A DNA stretch of 64,000 nt. Source: an uncultured Pseudomonadota bacterium (GTDB taxonomy: Bacteria > Myxococcota_A > UBA9160 > PR03). Shown piece after piece: positions 42,218 to 50,156 of the stretch. The stretch lies in assembly GCA_900696485.1 (NCBI GenBank), contig CAADGG010000040.1:1-64000 (forward strand), given 5' to 3'. The position numbers and the translations under genes were made by a program. Numbering within the stretch: position 1 is the stretch's first letter; each line of letters starts with the position of its first letter. The notes under the pieces were generated by a model. It was given only the letters and a program-made list of their open reading frames with translations. It was not told the origin of the DNA and ran no database searches.

Positions 42218-43189
42218 TCAGAGAGCGCCGCGCTGGGATTCGGCGATCTGGAAGCCCAATGCGATCGCGCTGCGCAGGTCCTTGCGGGTCAGCAGGTCTC
42301 CGTGCCCGAGGCCGGCGACGACGCGCTCGGACAACGGGGAGATCCCGGCCAGCACGGCCTCGGCGCCGTGCGCCTCGATCACCTCCACGACGCGTTCGAG
42401 CGCGACGGCACCGAAGCCGTCGTCGATGATCGCGCCCTGCAGGTCGACGACGACGACGGTGACGCCGAATGCCGCCGGGTCACAGGCGACCGCCTCGACC
42501 GCCACGGCGGTCTCGTCGCCGGCGTATGGCACCACCATCACGGGACCCCAGACGTGGACCGCGGAGCTGCCGGGATCGAAGGCGTCCTCGACCGGCGGCA
42601 GCGCCGCGCTGCGCCGCTCCCGATCGAGTCGATCGCGCAGCATCCCGAAGGGCAGGGCGGCGAGCAGCTCGTCGGCGATGCGCTCGTCTGCCTCCCGCCA
42701 GGCCACTGCGTCGCGGGCCTCGAAGCGGCAGGTGTCATCGCCGCGGGCGGCGCAGCTTCGTTCGACGACCAGCACGTCGCTCTCCCACAACGCCGACATC
42801 CACCCGGATGTGTAGCCCGTCGACAACAGGCAGGCGGGCGCCGCAGACCGTCCACACGCGACCAACACCGCCTCCGCTTCGTGTTTGGCGGGCCAGCTCC
42901 CGTGCAGCGTGAGCGGCCGTCCGGCGCTGCCACCGGCCGCCGTTCCGACGAAGCGCATCGCCAGCACCGGCGCCGCCATGCCGGCTCCCCGGCGCGCGCG
43001 CTCGCCGTCGCGCAAGCCGTGCAGGAAGCCGGCGCGCAGCAGGGCGAGCGGCGCCTCGTCGTCTCCTCGCTTCCGACGCAGCTCCGCATGCAGTGCGGCG
43101 AGCAGCCGCGGATCGGCGAGGAAGCGCGGGTCTGCGGCAAGCCCCTCGTCGAGGGCGAAGCATTCGCGATGCGGACGCTCGGGCCTCAT
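42218..43189 (-). CDS. V4R-STAS sensor-like protein
   Basis: A 323-residue protein. Residues ~75-160 match a V4R (4-vinyl reductase) small-molecule-binding domain, ending in the paired Cys of ERSCAARGDDTCRFEARD (Cys146, Cys154). Residues ~205-315 match a STAS domain (VVVVDLQGAIIDDGF, with the STAS-typical GAEAVLAGISP). It lacks any DNA-binding or kinase domain and probably works as a partner-binding switch. It overlaps the REC/HD-GYP gene by four bases, so it likely acts with that response regulator. Confidence 0.8.
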   Translation of the reverse strand: MRPERPHRECFALDEGLAADPRFLADPRLLAALHAELRRKRGDDEAPLALLRAGFLHGLRDGERARRGAGMAAPVLAMRFVGTAAGGSAGRPLTLHGSWPAKHEAEAVLVACGRSAAPACLLSTGYTSGWMSALWESDVLVVERSCAARGDDTCRFEARDAVAWREADERIADELLAALPFGMLRDRLDRERRSAALPPVEDAFDPGSSAVHVWGPVMVVPYAGDETAVAVEAVACDPAAFGVTVVVVDLQGAIIDDGFGAVALERVVEVIEAHGAEAVLAGISPLSERVVAGLGHGDLLTRKDLRSAIALGFQIAESQRGAL

Positions 43190-44319
43190 CCCTCGATGAA
43201 CTCATAGATGTCGAACTTCTGGTTCTTGCGCAGGAAGCCGTCGCCTTCCCGCTCGAACAGCGCCAGCATGGCGCGGACGGCAGCCGGATCGAATTGGGTG
43301 CCGGAGTAGGTGTGCAGCTCGCGGATCACGATCTCCAGCGACAGCGCCTTGCGATACGGTCGATCGCTGGTCATCGCTTCGACGGTGTCGGCCACCAGGA
43401 TCACCCGCGAAGGGAGGGGGATCTGGTCGCCACAGAGTCTGGCCGGATAGCCGTGGTCCGAACCGTCGTACCACTCGTGGTGGTGGCGCACGCAGGGCAC
43501 CACCTCGGCGAGGAAGGTCACCGGCTCGAGGATCCGCGCTCCGATCTCGGGATGGCGTTTGATCTCCTCGTATTCGAGATCGGTCAATCGCTCGGGCTTG
43601 GTGATGATGTGGTCCGGCACACCGATCTTGCCCACGTCATGCAGCAATCCGGCGATGTAGACCCGCTCGATGAAGTCCTTCGGGAAACTCATCTCGCGGG
43701 CGAGCTTGGAGGCGTAGACGCCGACGCGCTCGGAGTGGCCGCGCGTGTAGGCGTCCTTGGCGTCCACCGCCTCGGCGAGCGCCCGGATCGTCTGCACGTA
43801 GGCGGTGCGTAGCTCGTGATGCTTCTCGGCGAGCTGCTTGGTTCGCTCGCGGACCTTGTCCTCGAGATTGCGATTCATGTCCTGGAGGCGGAAGTTCTGC
43901 TCCCGCGTGACCAGATTGAGGCGCTTGATCTCGTGTTTCAGATGGAAGTGGTCGAACGCCTGACGGATCGTCGCCTTCAGCTCTTCGTCGTTCCACGGTT
44001 TGGTGATCAGCCGGAAGATCTCGCCGCGGTTGATCGCGTCGACGGCGACGTTGATCTCGGTGTAGCCGGTCAGCATCATGCGCACGATGTCGGGATGCCG
44101 ATCGCGCACCGACTGCAGCAGGTCGACGCCGCTCATCTCGGGCATGCGCTGGTCGGACACGACGACCTGCGCGGAAGTCTTGTCGAGCAGCTCGAGCGCC
44201 TCCGAGCCTCGCGATGCGCACAGCACCGTCCACGGCTCGTGTCGCGTCAGGCGATTCAATGCTTTCAGGATGTTCACTTCGTCATCGACAAAGAGAATCG
44301 TCTGCTGCGACAACCGCAC
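43186..44319 (-). CDS. Response regulator with HD-GYP phosphodiesterase domain
   Basis: A 377-residue RpfG-like protein. The receiver domain has phospho-Asp56 (VVVSDQRMP). A coiled coil (residues ~125-180) leads to an HD-GYP domain with GLLHDVGKIG (His227-Asp228) and HHHEWYDGSDHGYP. HD-GYP domains hydrolyse cyclic di-GMP. The HHExxDGxGYP motif has two extra residues (Asp-His) before GYP. GTG 44319 is given, but TTG 44313, giving MSQQTILFVDDE, has better spacing to the GAGGAG site. No histidine kinase gene is adjacent. Confidence 0.93.
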   Translation of the reverse strand: MRLSQQTILFVDDEVNILKALNRLTRHEPWTVLCASRGSEALELLDKTSAQVVVSDQRMPEMSGVDLLQSVRDRHPDIVRMMLTGYTEINVAVDAINRGEIFRLITKPWNDEELKATIRQAFDHFHLKHEIKRLNLVTREQNFRLQDMNRNLEDKVRERTKQLAEKHHELRTAYVQTIRALAEAVDAKDAYTRGHSERVGVYASKLAREMSFPKDFIERVYIAGLLHDVGKIGVPDHIITKPERLTDLEYEEIKRHPEIGARILEPVTFLAEVVPCVRHHHEWYDGSDHGYPARLCGDQIPLPSRVILVADTVEAMTSDRPYRKALSLEIVIRELHTYSGTQFDPAAVRAMLALFEREGDGFLRKNQKFDIYEFIEG

Positions 44320-44807
44320 ACTCCTCGTTCGTCGGCAGGGTCGGACCGTCCGGGCTCGCCTTCGAGCCGCCGTCCGGATCCTGTTCCAAGACCCGTGCCA
44401 GCCGTGGTGAGGAGCGGGTTTCTCTCGTCAGGACAGGACCTTGCGTCCGACTCTGCAGAATCCGTCGAGGTGGGGGCGGGATCCCACGGTTGGGATCGGA
44501 TCGGCAACCACGCGGCATGCCGCCGGCGGCAGGTCGGCAGCTTGCCGGGAGGCTGCGCACGCAGCGCTGCGCGCGTCGCGCGCAGCGCTGCGCGCAACCC
44601 GGCGATCGTGAGAGGGATCGGAGCGTGGCTCCGCACTTCGTCACGGGGGGCTGCCTCGCCCGCGTCCCGCGGGCGAGACGTTCTCGCCGGAGGGACCGCC
44701 CGGCGGTCCGGAGCCCGCCGGCCGCGTCGGCCCGAGGACGGCTCAGCGGGCCTGGCGCGGACGCCGGCGTCGCCCGCGCCGGCATTTGCGCATCGCCGTC
44801 GCGAAGC
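44320..44807. other. Intergenic region, 488 bp, with repeats and a long hairpin
   Basis: No gene is supported. CGCAGCGCTGCGCGC occurs at 44561 and again 21 bases later. A perfect 10-bp stem, CTCGCCCGCG/CGCGGGCGAG with a three-base loop, lies at 44655-44677. A near-sigma-54 sequence (TGGCACG-N4-TTGG) lies on the minus strand near 44385-44400 but has G in place of the key C. The promoter of the HD-GYP operon should lie in the left part. Confidence 0.5.
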
Positions 44808-45746
44808 TCAGAGGTAGATCCCGCTCCCGACGGTCGGCAGCCGGTTCTTGGCCGCCCGCAAGCGGTCGACTTCGCCGAGCAGGTCGGCCGTCGTGACGGG
44901 CCCCGGCTCCTCGCCGTTGGCCTCGCAGCGTGCCTTGCGGCGCAGCGCCGCGTGCAGCACCCGGATCCATTCGCCGGTGCTCGGCCCCTGGTAGTGCGTC
45001 ACGACGGAGTGCCAGTCCACCGGCTCGAAGAGGGTCCGGCCGGCCCGCTTCTCCACGGCGATGCGGTGGATCTGCAGCGCCTCGACGATGTCGCCGGGAA
45101 AGATCGGCGTCACCTCGACGACGCGCTCGAAGCGGAAGTCCGTCAGGAACGCCGTTCGCAGCGTGTCGGGATGCGCTGTCGAGCCGGCCACGAGCGATCG
45201 CTCGACGGCGATGGCGCGATCCACCAGGTCCAACAGGAAGTCCATGATCGGTCCGATCGGGAGATCCGGCCGATGCGTCCCGATCTCCTCGGCGCGCGAG
45301 AACTCGAGCTCTTCGAAGAACACCGTGACCGGCGGCAGATCCCCGAGCGTCTGGCTCCACGCCTCCAGCAGCTCTCCGACCTGTCCGCCTCGGTGTACGA
45401 CCTCGACGACGAGGCGCGGGACGTCGATGCGCAGGAAGGCCGTGCGGCTGCGCGTCGCGAGCGCGGCCGCGAGCAGCGTCTTGCCGACCCCGCTCGGCCC
45501 GATCATCAACAGCCCGGTCGGCGGCGCAGTGCCCCAGCGTTCGTAGACCTCGGGATTCGTCGCCGCGCACGCGTAGGTCAGCACCTCGTCTTTCGCGGCC
45601 GCGAGCCCTCCGATCTGCTCGACCCCCACCGACGGCATCGCGTCGAGGGACGTCGCCTTCGCGATCGGCGGGTACTTGCGCTCGAAGCTGGCCCAGAGGT
45701 TCTGGCTGCGCTCGCGCTCGATGGCCGGATCCCGGGAATCGGACAT
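44808..45746 (-). CDS. AAA+ ATPase of unknown role
   Basis: A 312-residue single-ring AAA+ ATPase. The N-terminal ~50 residues precede the ATPase core with Walker A GPSGVGKT, a Walker B-like TVFFEELEF (Glu-Glu in place of the usual Asp-Glu), and a sensor/arginine region FLTDFRFERVVEV. The core is nearest to FtsH/VCP-type ATPases but there is no protease domain or membrane anchor. I chose ATG 45746 because TATGCT, a -10-like hexamer, ends seven bases upstream; an in-frame ATG at 45758 falls inside that hexamer. It stands alone. Confidence 0.75.
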   Translation of the reverse strand: MSDSRDPAIERERSQNLWASFERKYPPIAKATSLDAMPSVGVEQIGGLAAAKDEVLTYACAATNPEVYERWGTAPPTGLLMIGPSGVGKTLLAAALATRSRTAFLRIDVPRLVVEVVHRGGQVGELLEAWSQTLGDLPPVTVFFEELEFSRAEEIGTHRPDLPIGPIMDFLLDLVDRAIAVERSLVAGSTAHPDTLRTAFLTDFRFERVVEVTPIFPGDIVEALQIHRIAVEKRAGRTLFEPVDWHSVVTHYQGPSTGEWIRVLHAALRRKARCEANGEEPGPVTTADLLGEVDRLRAAKNRLPTVGSGIYL

Positions 45747-45856
45747 GCGGCGCAGCATAGCTGCTCTCGGCAGCAGCCCGGGCCGTCGCTCGGTCGAGTG
45801 GCTCCGGCGGGTCGTGGAGAGGGCCCGGAGCGGCCGGCTCGCTACGCTTCGCGGCC

Positions 45857-46495
45857 GTGTCCGTGTCCGTGCGTCTCGATCCCACCACGCTCGCCCGTGC
45901 CCGCCGCACCCTCGCGCGCCGCGATGTCACGCTCGGCGCCGTGATCCGGCGCGTCGGCGCCTGTGGCCTCACCCCGCGTGGGGATCCCTATCGTTATCTG
46001 GTGCGCTCGGTGCTGTACCAGCAGATCAGCGGCCGCGCGGCGCAGGCCATCGAGCGGCGCCTGTGCGGCGTCTTCGGCGGACGCATTCCGGCGCCGGCCC
46101 GGCTGCGCGCCGCCGCGCCCGAGCCGTTGCGCGGCTGCGGTCTCTCGCGGCAGAAGGTCGCGAGCCTGCACGCCATTGCCGCGGCGTTCGACGACCGTCT
46201 GCTCGACGCGCGCCGGCTCCGGCGGCTCGACGACGCCAGCGTCGTCGAGGCCGTCACCACCGTGCGTGGCGTGGGCCCATGGACCGCACACATGCTGCTG
46301 ATGTTCTCGCTGGGCCGGCCGGACGTGCTGCCGGTGGGCGACTACGGCGTTCGCAAAGGCGCCATGCGCTTGTACCAGCTTCCGGCCCTCCCCTCGGCCA
46401 CGGAACTCACCGCGCTGGCCGAGCCGTGGCGCCCGTGGCGATCGGTCGCGAGCTGGTATCTGTGGCGCGTACTCGAGACGGCGGTGCCGGAGTGA
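45857..46495 (+). CDS. DNA-3-methyladenine glycosylase, AlkA/HhH-GPD type
   Basis: A 212-residue base-excision repair glycosylase. It has LVRSVLYQQISGRAA typical of AlkA relatives, a helix-hairpin-helix with the GVGPWTAHM motif (residues 138-146), and the catalytic Asp162 in LPVGDYGVRKG. It removes alkylated purines from DNA. GTG 45857 lies eight bases after a -10-like TACGCT with no ribosome-binding site, again suggesting a leaderless transcript. It is divergent from the AAA+ gene. Confidence 0.9.
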   Translation: MSVSVRLDPTTLARARRTLARRDVTLGAVIRRVGACGLTPRGDPYRYLVRSVLYQQISGRAAQAIERRLCGVFGGRIPAPARLRAAAPEPLRGCGLSRQKVASLHAIAAAFDDRLLDARRLRRLDDASVVEAVTTVRGVGPWTAHMLLMFSLGRPDVLPVGDYGVRKGAMRLYQLPALPSATELTALAEPWRPWRSVASWYLWRVLETAVPE

Positions 46496-46635
46496 AGCCA
46501 CGAGGCATGCCAGCCGGTCGCGGCGCTTCGACGCCACGTCGCGGGTGCCGTCGCGCGCCGCGGGCCGGCGCGCGGCGTGGCGCCTGCACGCCCGCCGCGG
46601 ATTCGCCATACTCGGCCGGCCGCGGACCTCGGCAC

Positions 46636-46711
46636 GTCCCCATCGTCTAGAGGCCTAGGACTCCGCCCTTTCAAGGCGGTAACACGGGTTCGATTCCCGT
46701 TGGGGACACCA
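46636..46711 (+). tRNA. tRNA-Glu (TTC anticodon)
   Basis: A complete 76-nt cloverleaf. Acceptor stem GTCCCCA (46636-46642) pairs with TGGGGAC (46701-46707). The anticodon stem CCGCC/GGCGG encloses loop CTTTCAA with anticodon TTC at 46670-46672. The T-arm is ACGGGTTCGATTCCCGT. The 3' CCA is encoded (46709-46711). It stands alone between the AlkA-like gene and the DUF3604 gene, and is a possible integration target, though no flanking att repeat was seen. Confidence 0.97.
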
Positions 46712-46844
46712 TCGTGCCGGCCTGCCGGACGCCTTGCCGCCGGTTGACGCTGCGCATCGCGACGGCGCACAATGCGCGCCGGACCCGCACCCGCTCCGGA
46801 CCCGCGCCGGGTCCGGAGCGGGCCGGACCGAGAGGGGGACGCGG

Positions 46845-49118
46845 ATGGCTCGTTGGATCGCGGTGGCCGTCGGAGCGGTCGTGCTGTTCGTTGCGGCCTA
46901 CGTCGGTGCCGCCTGGTTCGGGATCTACGGCCAGCACGAGGGACCCGGAGAGCCGACGGCCACGCGGATCCCCGAGGCCGTGGTGGCGGAGCGCGCGCAC
47001 GCCGCGGCGCGCGCCGCGGCCGCGCTGACCCCGGCGCCACCGGAGAAGCAGATCCTGTTCGGCGATCTGCACGTCCACACCACGTTCTCCACCGACGCGT
47101 TCTTGGCGAGCCTGCCGATGCTCCAGGGCGAGGGCGCGCACCCGATCGCGGACGCCTGCGACTTCGCTCGCTTCTGCTCGGCGCTCGATTTCTGGTCGAT
47201 CAACGATCATGCCGAAGCCAGCACGCCGCGCCGCTGGCAGGAGACGAAGGAGTCGATCCGCCAGTGCAACGCGCTGGCGGGAGATCCGGACAACCCGGAT
47301 GTCGTGGCGTTCCTCGGCTACGAGTGGAGCCAGGTGGGCCGGACGCCCGATGACCACTACGGACACAAGAACGTGGTGATCCGCGGCCTTGCGGACGACG
47401 AGGTGCCGGTGCGCCCGATCGGCGCCGGCGGTCTTGCGACCGATGCGCTGCGCAACGCCGGCGAAGCGATCCCGCGGCTGCTGCCGTTCGCGGATTTCGC
47501 GAACCGCCAGCGCTACTGGAACTTCATCCGCTTCCTCGACGAGATCGCCGAAGTTCCGCGTTGCCCGGAGGGGGTGCCGTCCTCCGAGCTGCCGGCGGAC
47601 TGCTATGAGGCGGCGGGCACCCCCGAGGACCTGTTCCGCAAGCTGGACGAGGCGGGCCACGATTCGATCGTGATCCCGCACGGCAATACCTGGGGGTTCT
47701 ACTCGCCGCCCGGCATCACGTGGGACAAGCAGCTTGCCGGGGCGATGCACGATCCGTCGCGACAGACGCTGATCGAGGTGATGTCCGGGCATGGGAACTC
47801 GGAGGAATACCGGGACTGGCGTGCCGTCGAGTTCGACGCGGCGGGCATCCCCCGTTGCCCGGCGCCCCGCGACGACTACCTGCCGAGCTGCTGGCGCGCG
47901 GGTGAGATCATTCGCGCGCGTTGCGCGGAGGCAGGCGAGAGCGAGACGGAGTGCGAGGAGCGGGCGGCCGCCGCGCGGCAGCACTATGCGGAGGCCGGCG
48001 TCGCCGGCCGGCACGCGTTGCCCGGCACGCCTCCGGAGGCATGGCTCGACGCGGGTCAGTGTCGGGACTGCTTCCTGCCGACGTTCAACTACCGGCCCGG
48101 CGGTTCCGCCCAGTACGCGCTGGCGATCTCGGACTTCGAAGGTCCCGAGGAACCCGATGGTGATCCGCGGCGTTTCCAGTTCGGGTTCATCGCGTCGAGC
48201 GACAATCACCGCGCGCGGCCCGGGACCGGGTACAAGGAGTTCGCGCGCCACGGCATGACGGAGGCCAACGGCGCGGCCTCGCCGACCTGGCGCGAACGCA
48301 TCGTCGGGACGCCGGAGGCGCCCGAACCGCGTTCGCGCGCGATCGACGTCGAGACGATCGGGCGAAGAGGACTGGCGGTGCTCGAGACCGAGCGCCAGTC
48401 CTCGTTCTTTCTGACCGGCGGCCTCGCCGCGGTGCATGCGGACGGGCGCTCCCGCGACGCCATCTGGGATGCCCTCGGGCGCAAGGAGGTCTACGGCACC
48501 AGCGGCGCGCGGATCCTGTTGTGGTTCCACCTGCTGAACGGCGAGCGTCCGGACGGCTCGCTCGCGGCGGTGCCGATGGGCGGGGTCGCGCGGGCTGCCG
48601 GCGTGCCGCGCTTCGAAGTGCGTGCCGTCGGCTCGCTCGAGCAGGAGCCGGGTTGTCCGGACTGGAGCCAGACAGCGCTCGGGCCGGAGGCGATCGCCCG
48701 GATCTGCCGGGGGGAATGCTACCACCCCTCCGATCGGCGCCGGCCGATCACGCGCATCGAGGTGGTGAGGATCCGTCCGCAGCGGACTCCGGACGAGGAC
48801 GTGGCCGGGCTGATCGAGGGTCCGTGGCGGGTCTTCTCGTGTGCGCCGTCGGAAGCCGGCTGCGTCGTGCAGTTCGAGGATCCGGAGCAGCCGACCGCCG
48901 GCCGGGACACGCTGTACTATGTCCGGGCGATCGAGGCGGCGACGGAGATGGTGAATGCGGCGAGCCTGCGCTGCACGGCGGACGCCGAATCCCGCTGTAG
49001 CGAGGTCGATCCGTGCTGGGGGGACTATCGAACGGCCGACGACGACGATTGCCTCGCGCCGGCCGAGCCGCGCGCGTGGTCGTCACCGATCTATGTCGAT
49101 GTCCGCGGGGCCGGCTGA
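46845..49118 (+). CDS. DUF3604 domain protein (PHP-like), membrane-anchored
   Basis: A 757-residue protein with an N-terminal membrane anchor (IAVAVGAVVLFVAAYVGAAW) and a large DUF3604 domain. The domain opens with LFGDLHVHTTFSTDAF, a PHP-type metal-binding motif, and continues with FWSINDHAE and SGHGNSEEYRDW. DUF3604 proteins are predicted metal-dependent hydrolases of unknown substrate, common in marine and soil proteobacteria. Many Cys residues in the later part suggest an extracytoplasmic, disulfide-bonded domain. ATG 46845 has AGAGGGGG upstream. It stands between tRNA-Glu and the TIGR04073 gene. Confidence 0.88.
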   Translation: MARWIAVAVGAVVLFVAAYVGAAWFGIYGQHEGPGEPTATRIPEAVVAERAHAAARAAAALTPAPPEKQILFGDLHVHTTFSTDAFLASLPMLQGEGAHPIADACDFARFCSALDFWSINDHAEASTPRRWQETKESIRQCNALAGDPDNPDVVAFLGYEWSQVGRTPDDHYGHKNVVIRGLADDEVPVRPIGAGGLATDALRNAGEAIPRLLPFADFANRQRYWNFIRFLDEIAEVPRCPEGVPSSELPADCYEAAGTPEDLFRKLDEAGHDSIVIPHGNTWGFYSPPGITWDKQLAGAMHDPSRQTLIEVMSGHGNSEEYRDWRAVEFDAAGIPRCPAPRDDYLPSCWRAGEIIRARCAEAGESETECEERAAAARQHYAEAGVAGRHALPGTPPEAWLDAGQCRDCFLPTFNYRPGGSAQYALAISDFEGPEEPDGDPRRFQFGFIASSDNHRARPGTGYKEFARHGMTEANGAASPTWRERIVGTPEAPEPRSRAIDVETIGRRGLAVLETERQSSFFLTGGLAAVHADGRSRDAIWDALGRKEVYGTSGARILLWFHLLNGERPDGSLAAVPMGGVARAAGVPRFEVRAVGSLEQEPGCPDWSQTALGPEAIARICRGECYHPSDRRRPITRIEVVRIRPQRTPDEDVAGLIEGPWRVFSCAPSEAGCVVQFEDPEQPTAGRDTLYYVRAIEAATEMVNAASLRCTADAESRCSEVDPCWGDYRTADDDDCLAPAEPRAWSSPIYVDVRGAG

Positions 49119-49212
49119 GCGCGCGCTCCGTGACGAGACCGCCCAGGGCCGGTCCGGCTGCGGACGCGGGGTCGGCTTCGACGCGGGCGGCAAGAAAGGG
49201 AGGAACGGGTTG

Positions 49213-49557
49213 ATGGACCGAATCTGGAGTGGACGAAGCATCGCCGCGTCGATTCTCGTGCTCGTACTGCTGTGCGCCGCGGCGCCGGCGGAGGCCCAGC
49301 GCTACGACGCGCCACGGAAGTTCGGCCGCGGCCTGGCTGGCATGACGACGTGTTTCCTCGAAGTTCCCGGCAACATCGTGAAGACCACGCGTGCGCGCGG
49401 TCTCGGCTACGGCTTGACGCTCGGCTTCGCCGAGGGTCTCGGTCGCCTCGTCGTGCGGCCGCTGGTGGGAGTCTACGAGTTCGTGACGGCTCCGTTCCCG
49501 ATCCCGGCGGGCTACAAGCCGATCATCGAGCCGGAGTTTCCGTGGGACTACTTCTAG
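49213..49557 (+). CDS. TIGR04073-family exosortase-associated small exported protein
   Basis: A 114-residue protein with a signal peptide (residues 1-29) and a mature part matching the TIGR04073 pattern: RKFGRGLAGMTTCFLEVPGN, a Gly-rich stretch with repeated GLGYGLTLGFAEGLG, and RPLVGVYEFVTAPFPIPAG with KPIIEPEFPWDYF at the end. This family is named for its co-occurrence with exosortase/PEP-CTERM systems; its function is unknown. ATG 49213 has GGAGG nine bases upstream; TTG 49210 is an alternative. Its 3' end overlaps the next gene by 16 bases. Confidence 0.85.
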   Translation: MDRIWSGRSIAASILVLVLLCAAAPAEAQRYDAPRKFGRGLAGMTTCFLEVPGNIVKTTRARGLGYGLTLGFAEGLGRLVVRPLVGVYEFVTAPFPIPAGYKPIIEPEFPWDYF

Positions 49558-50105
49558 CGGCGGCGGCGCCGCGCTGCGGTCGCCGCGACGGCGGCGCCGG
49601 GCACGAGCTGTTGCACGGCTTTCCGCCCATTGCCGGGGCGACGGCTCGGACGCTGATCCTCGGGACGATGCCGGGCCAGGCGTCGCTCGCCGCCGGACAG
49701 TATTACGCGCATCCGCGCAACGCGTTCTGGCCGATCCTCGGTGCTCTGCTCGGCTTCGATCCGGCCGCTCCCTATGAGCACCGGGTGGCCTGCCTGATGG
49801 CCTCCGACATCGCGTTGTGGGACGTGCTGCGCCGGTGCCGACGCCGCGGGAGCCTCGATCACGACATCGACCGGACTTCGATCGCCGCGAACGATTTTGC
49901 GACGTTCTTCGCGCGGCACCCGGGCATCGACCGCGTCTACTTCAACGGCGCCGGTGCGGAGACGTTGTATCGCCGACACGTGCTGCGCCCGGGCGATCGC
50001 AGCGTGCGCAGGACGGGCGTCCGACTGCCGTCGACGAGTCCCGCCCACGCCGCCCTGTCGCTGGCCGCCAAGCGGGCGGCGTGGCGGGTGTTGCGGCGCG
50101 GCTGA
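49542..50105 (+). CDS. Uracil-DNA glycosylase superfamily, hypoxanthine-type (TIGR04274-like)
   Basis: A protein of about 187 residues from the uracil-DNA glycosylase superfamily. The core GFPPIAGATARTLILGTMPG, then QYYAHPRNAFWPILGAL, then ASDIALWDVL and LPSTSPAHA are typical of the hypoxanthine/mismatch-specific group that removes deaminated bases. GTG 49542 has GGAG five bases upstream and overlaps the preceding gene. TTG 49611 would give the more usual ~164-residue length. It is convergent with the GPH transporter gene. Confidence 0.85.
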   Translation: MGLLLAAAAPRCGRRDGGAGHELLHGFPPIAGATARTLILGTMPGQASLAAGQYYAHPRNAFWPILGALLGFDPAAPYEHRVACLMASDIALWDVLRRCRRRGSLDHDIDRTSIAANDFATFFARHPGIDRVYFNGAGAETLYRRHVLRPGDRSVRRTGVRLPSTSPAHAALSLAAKRAAWRVLRRG

Positions 50106-50156
50106 TCGAAGCGCTGCGGCCCGCGGTCCGAACCGTGTCCAAGTTCGCGTGTCGGG

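Noticed and set aside
44385..44400. Sigma-54-like sequence on the minus strand before the HD-GYP gene
   Set aside because: The -24 part TGGCACG is perfect but the -12 part reads TTGG in place of TTGC. The missing C is one of the most conserved bases, so it was not listed as a promoter.
46636..46711. tRNA-Glu as an integration site
   Set aside because: No integrase gene and no repeat of the tRNA 3' end was seen in the flanks, so no genomic island is supported.
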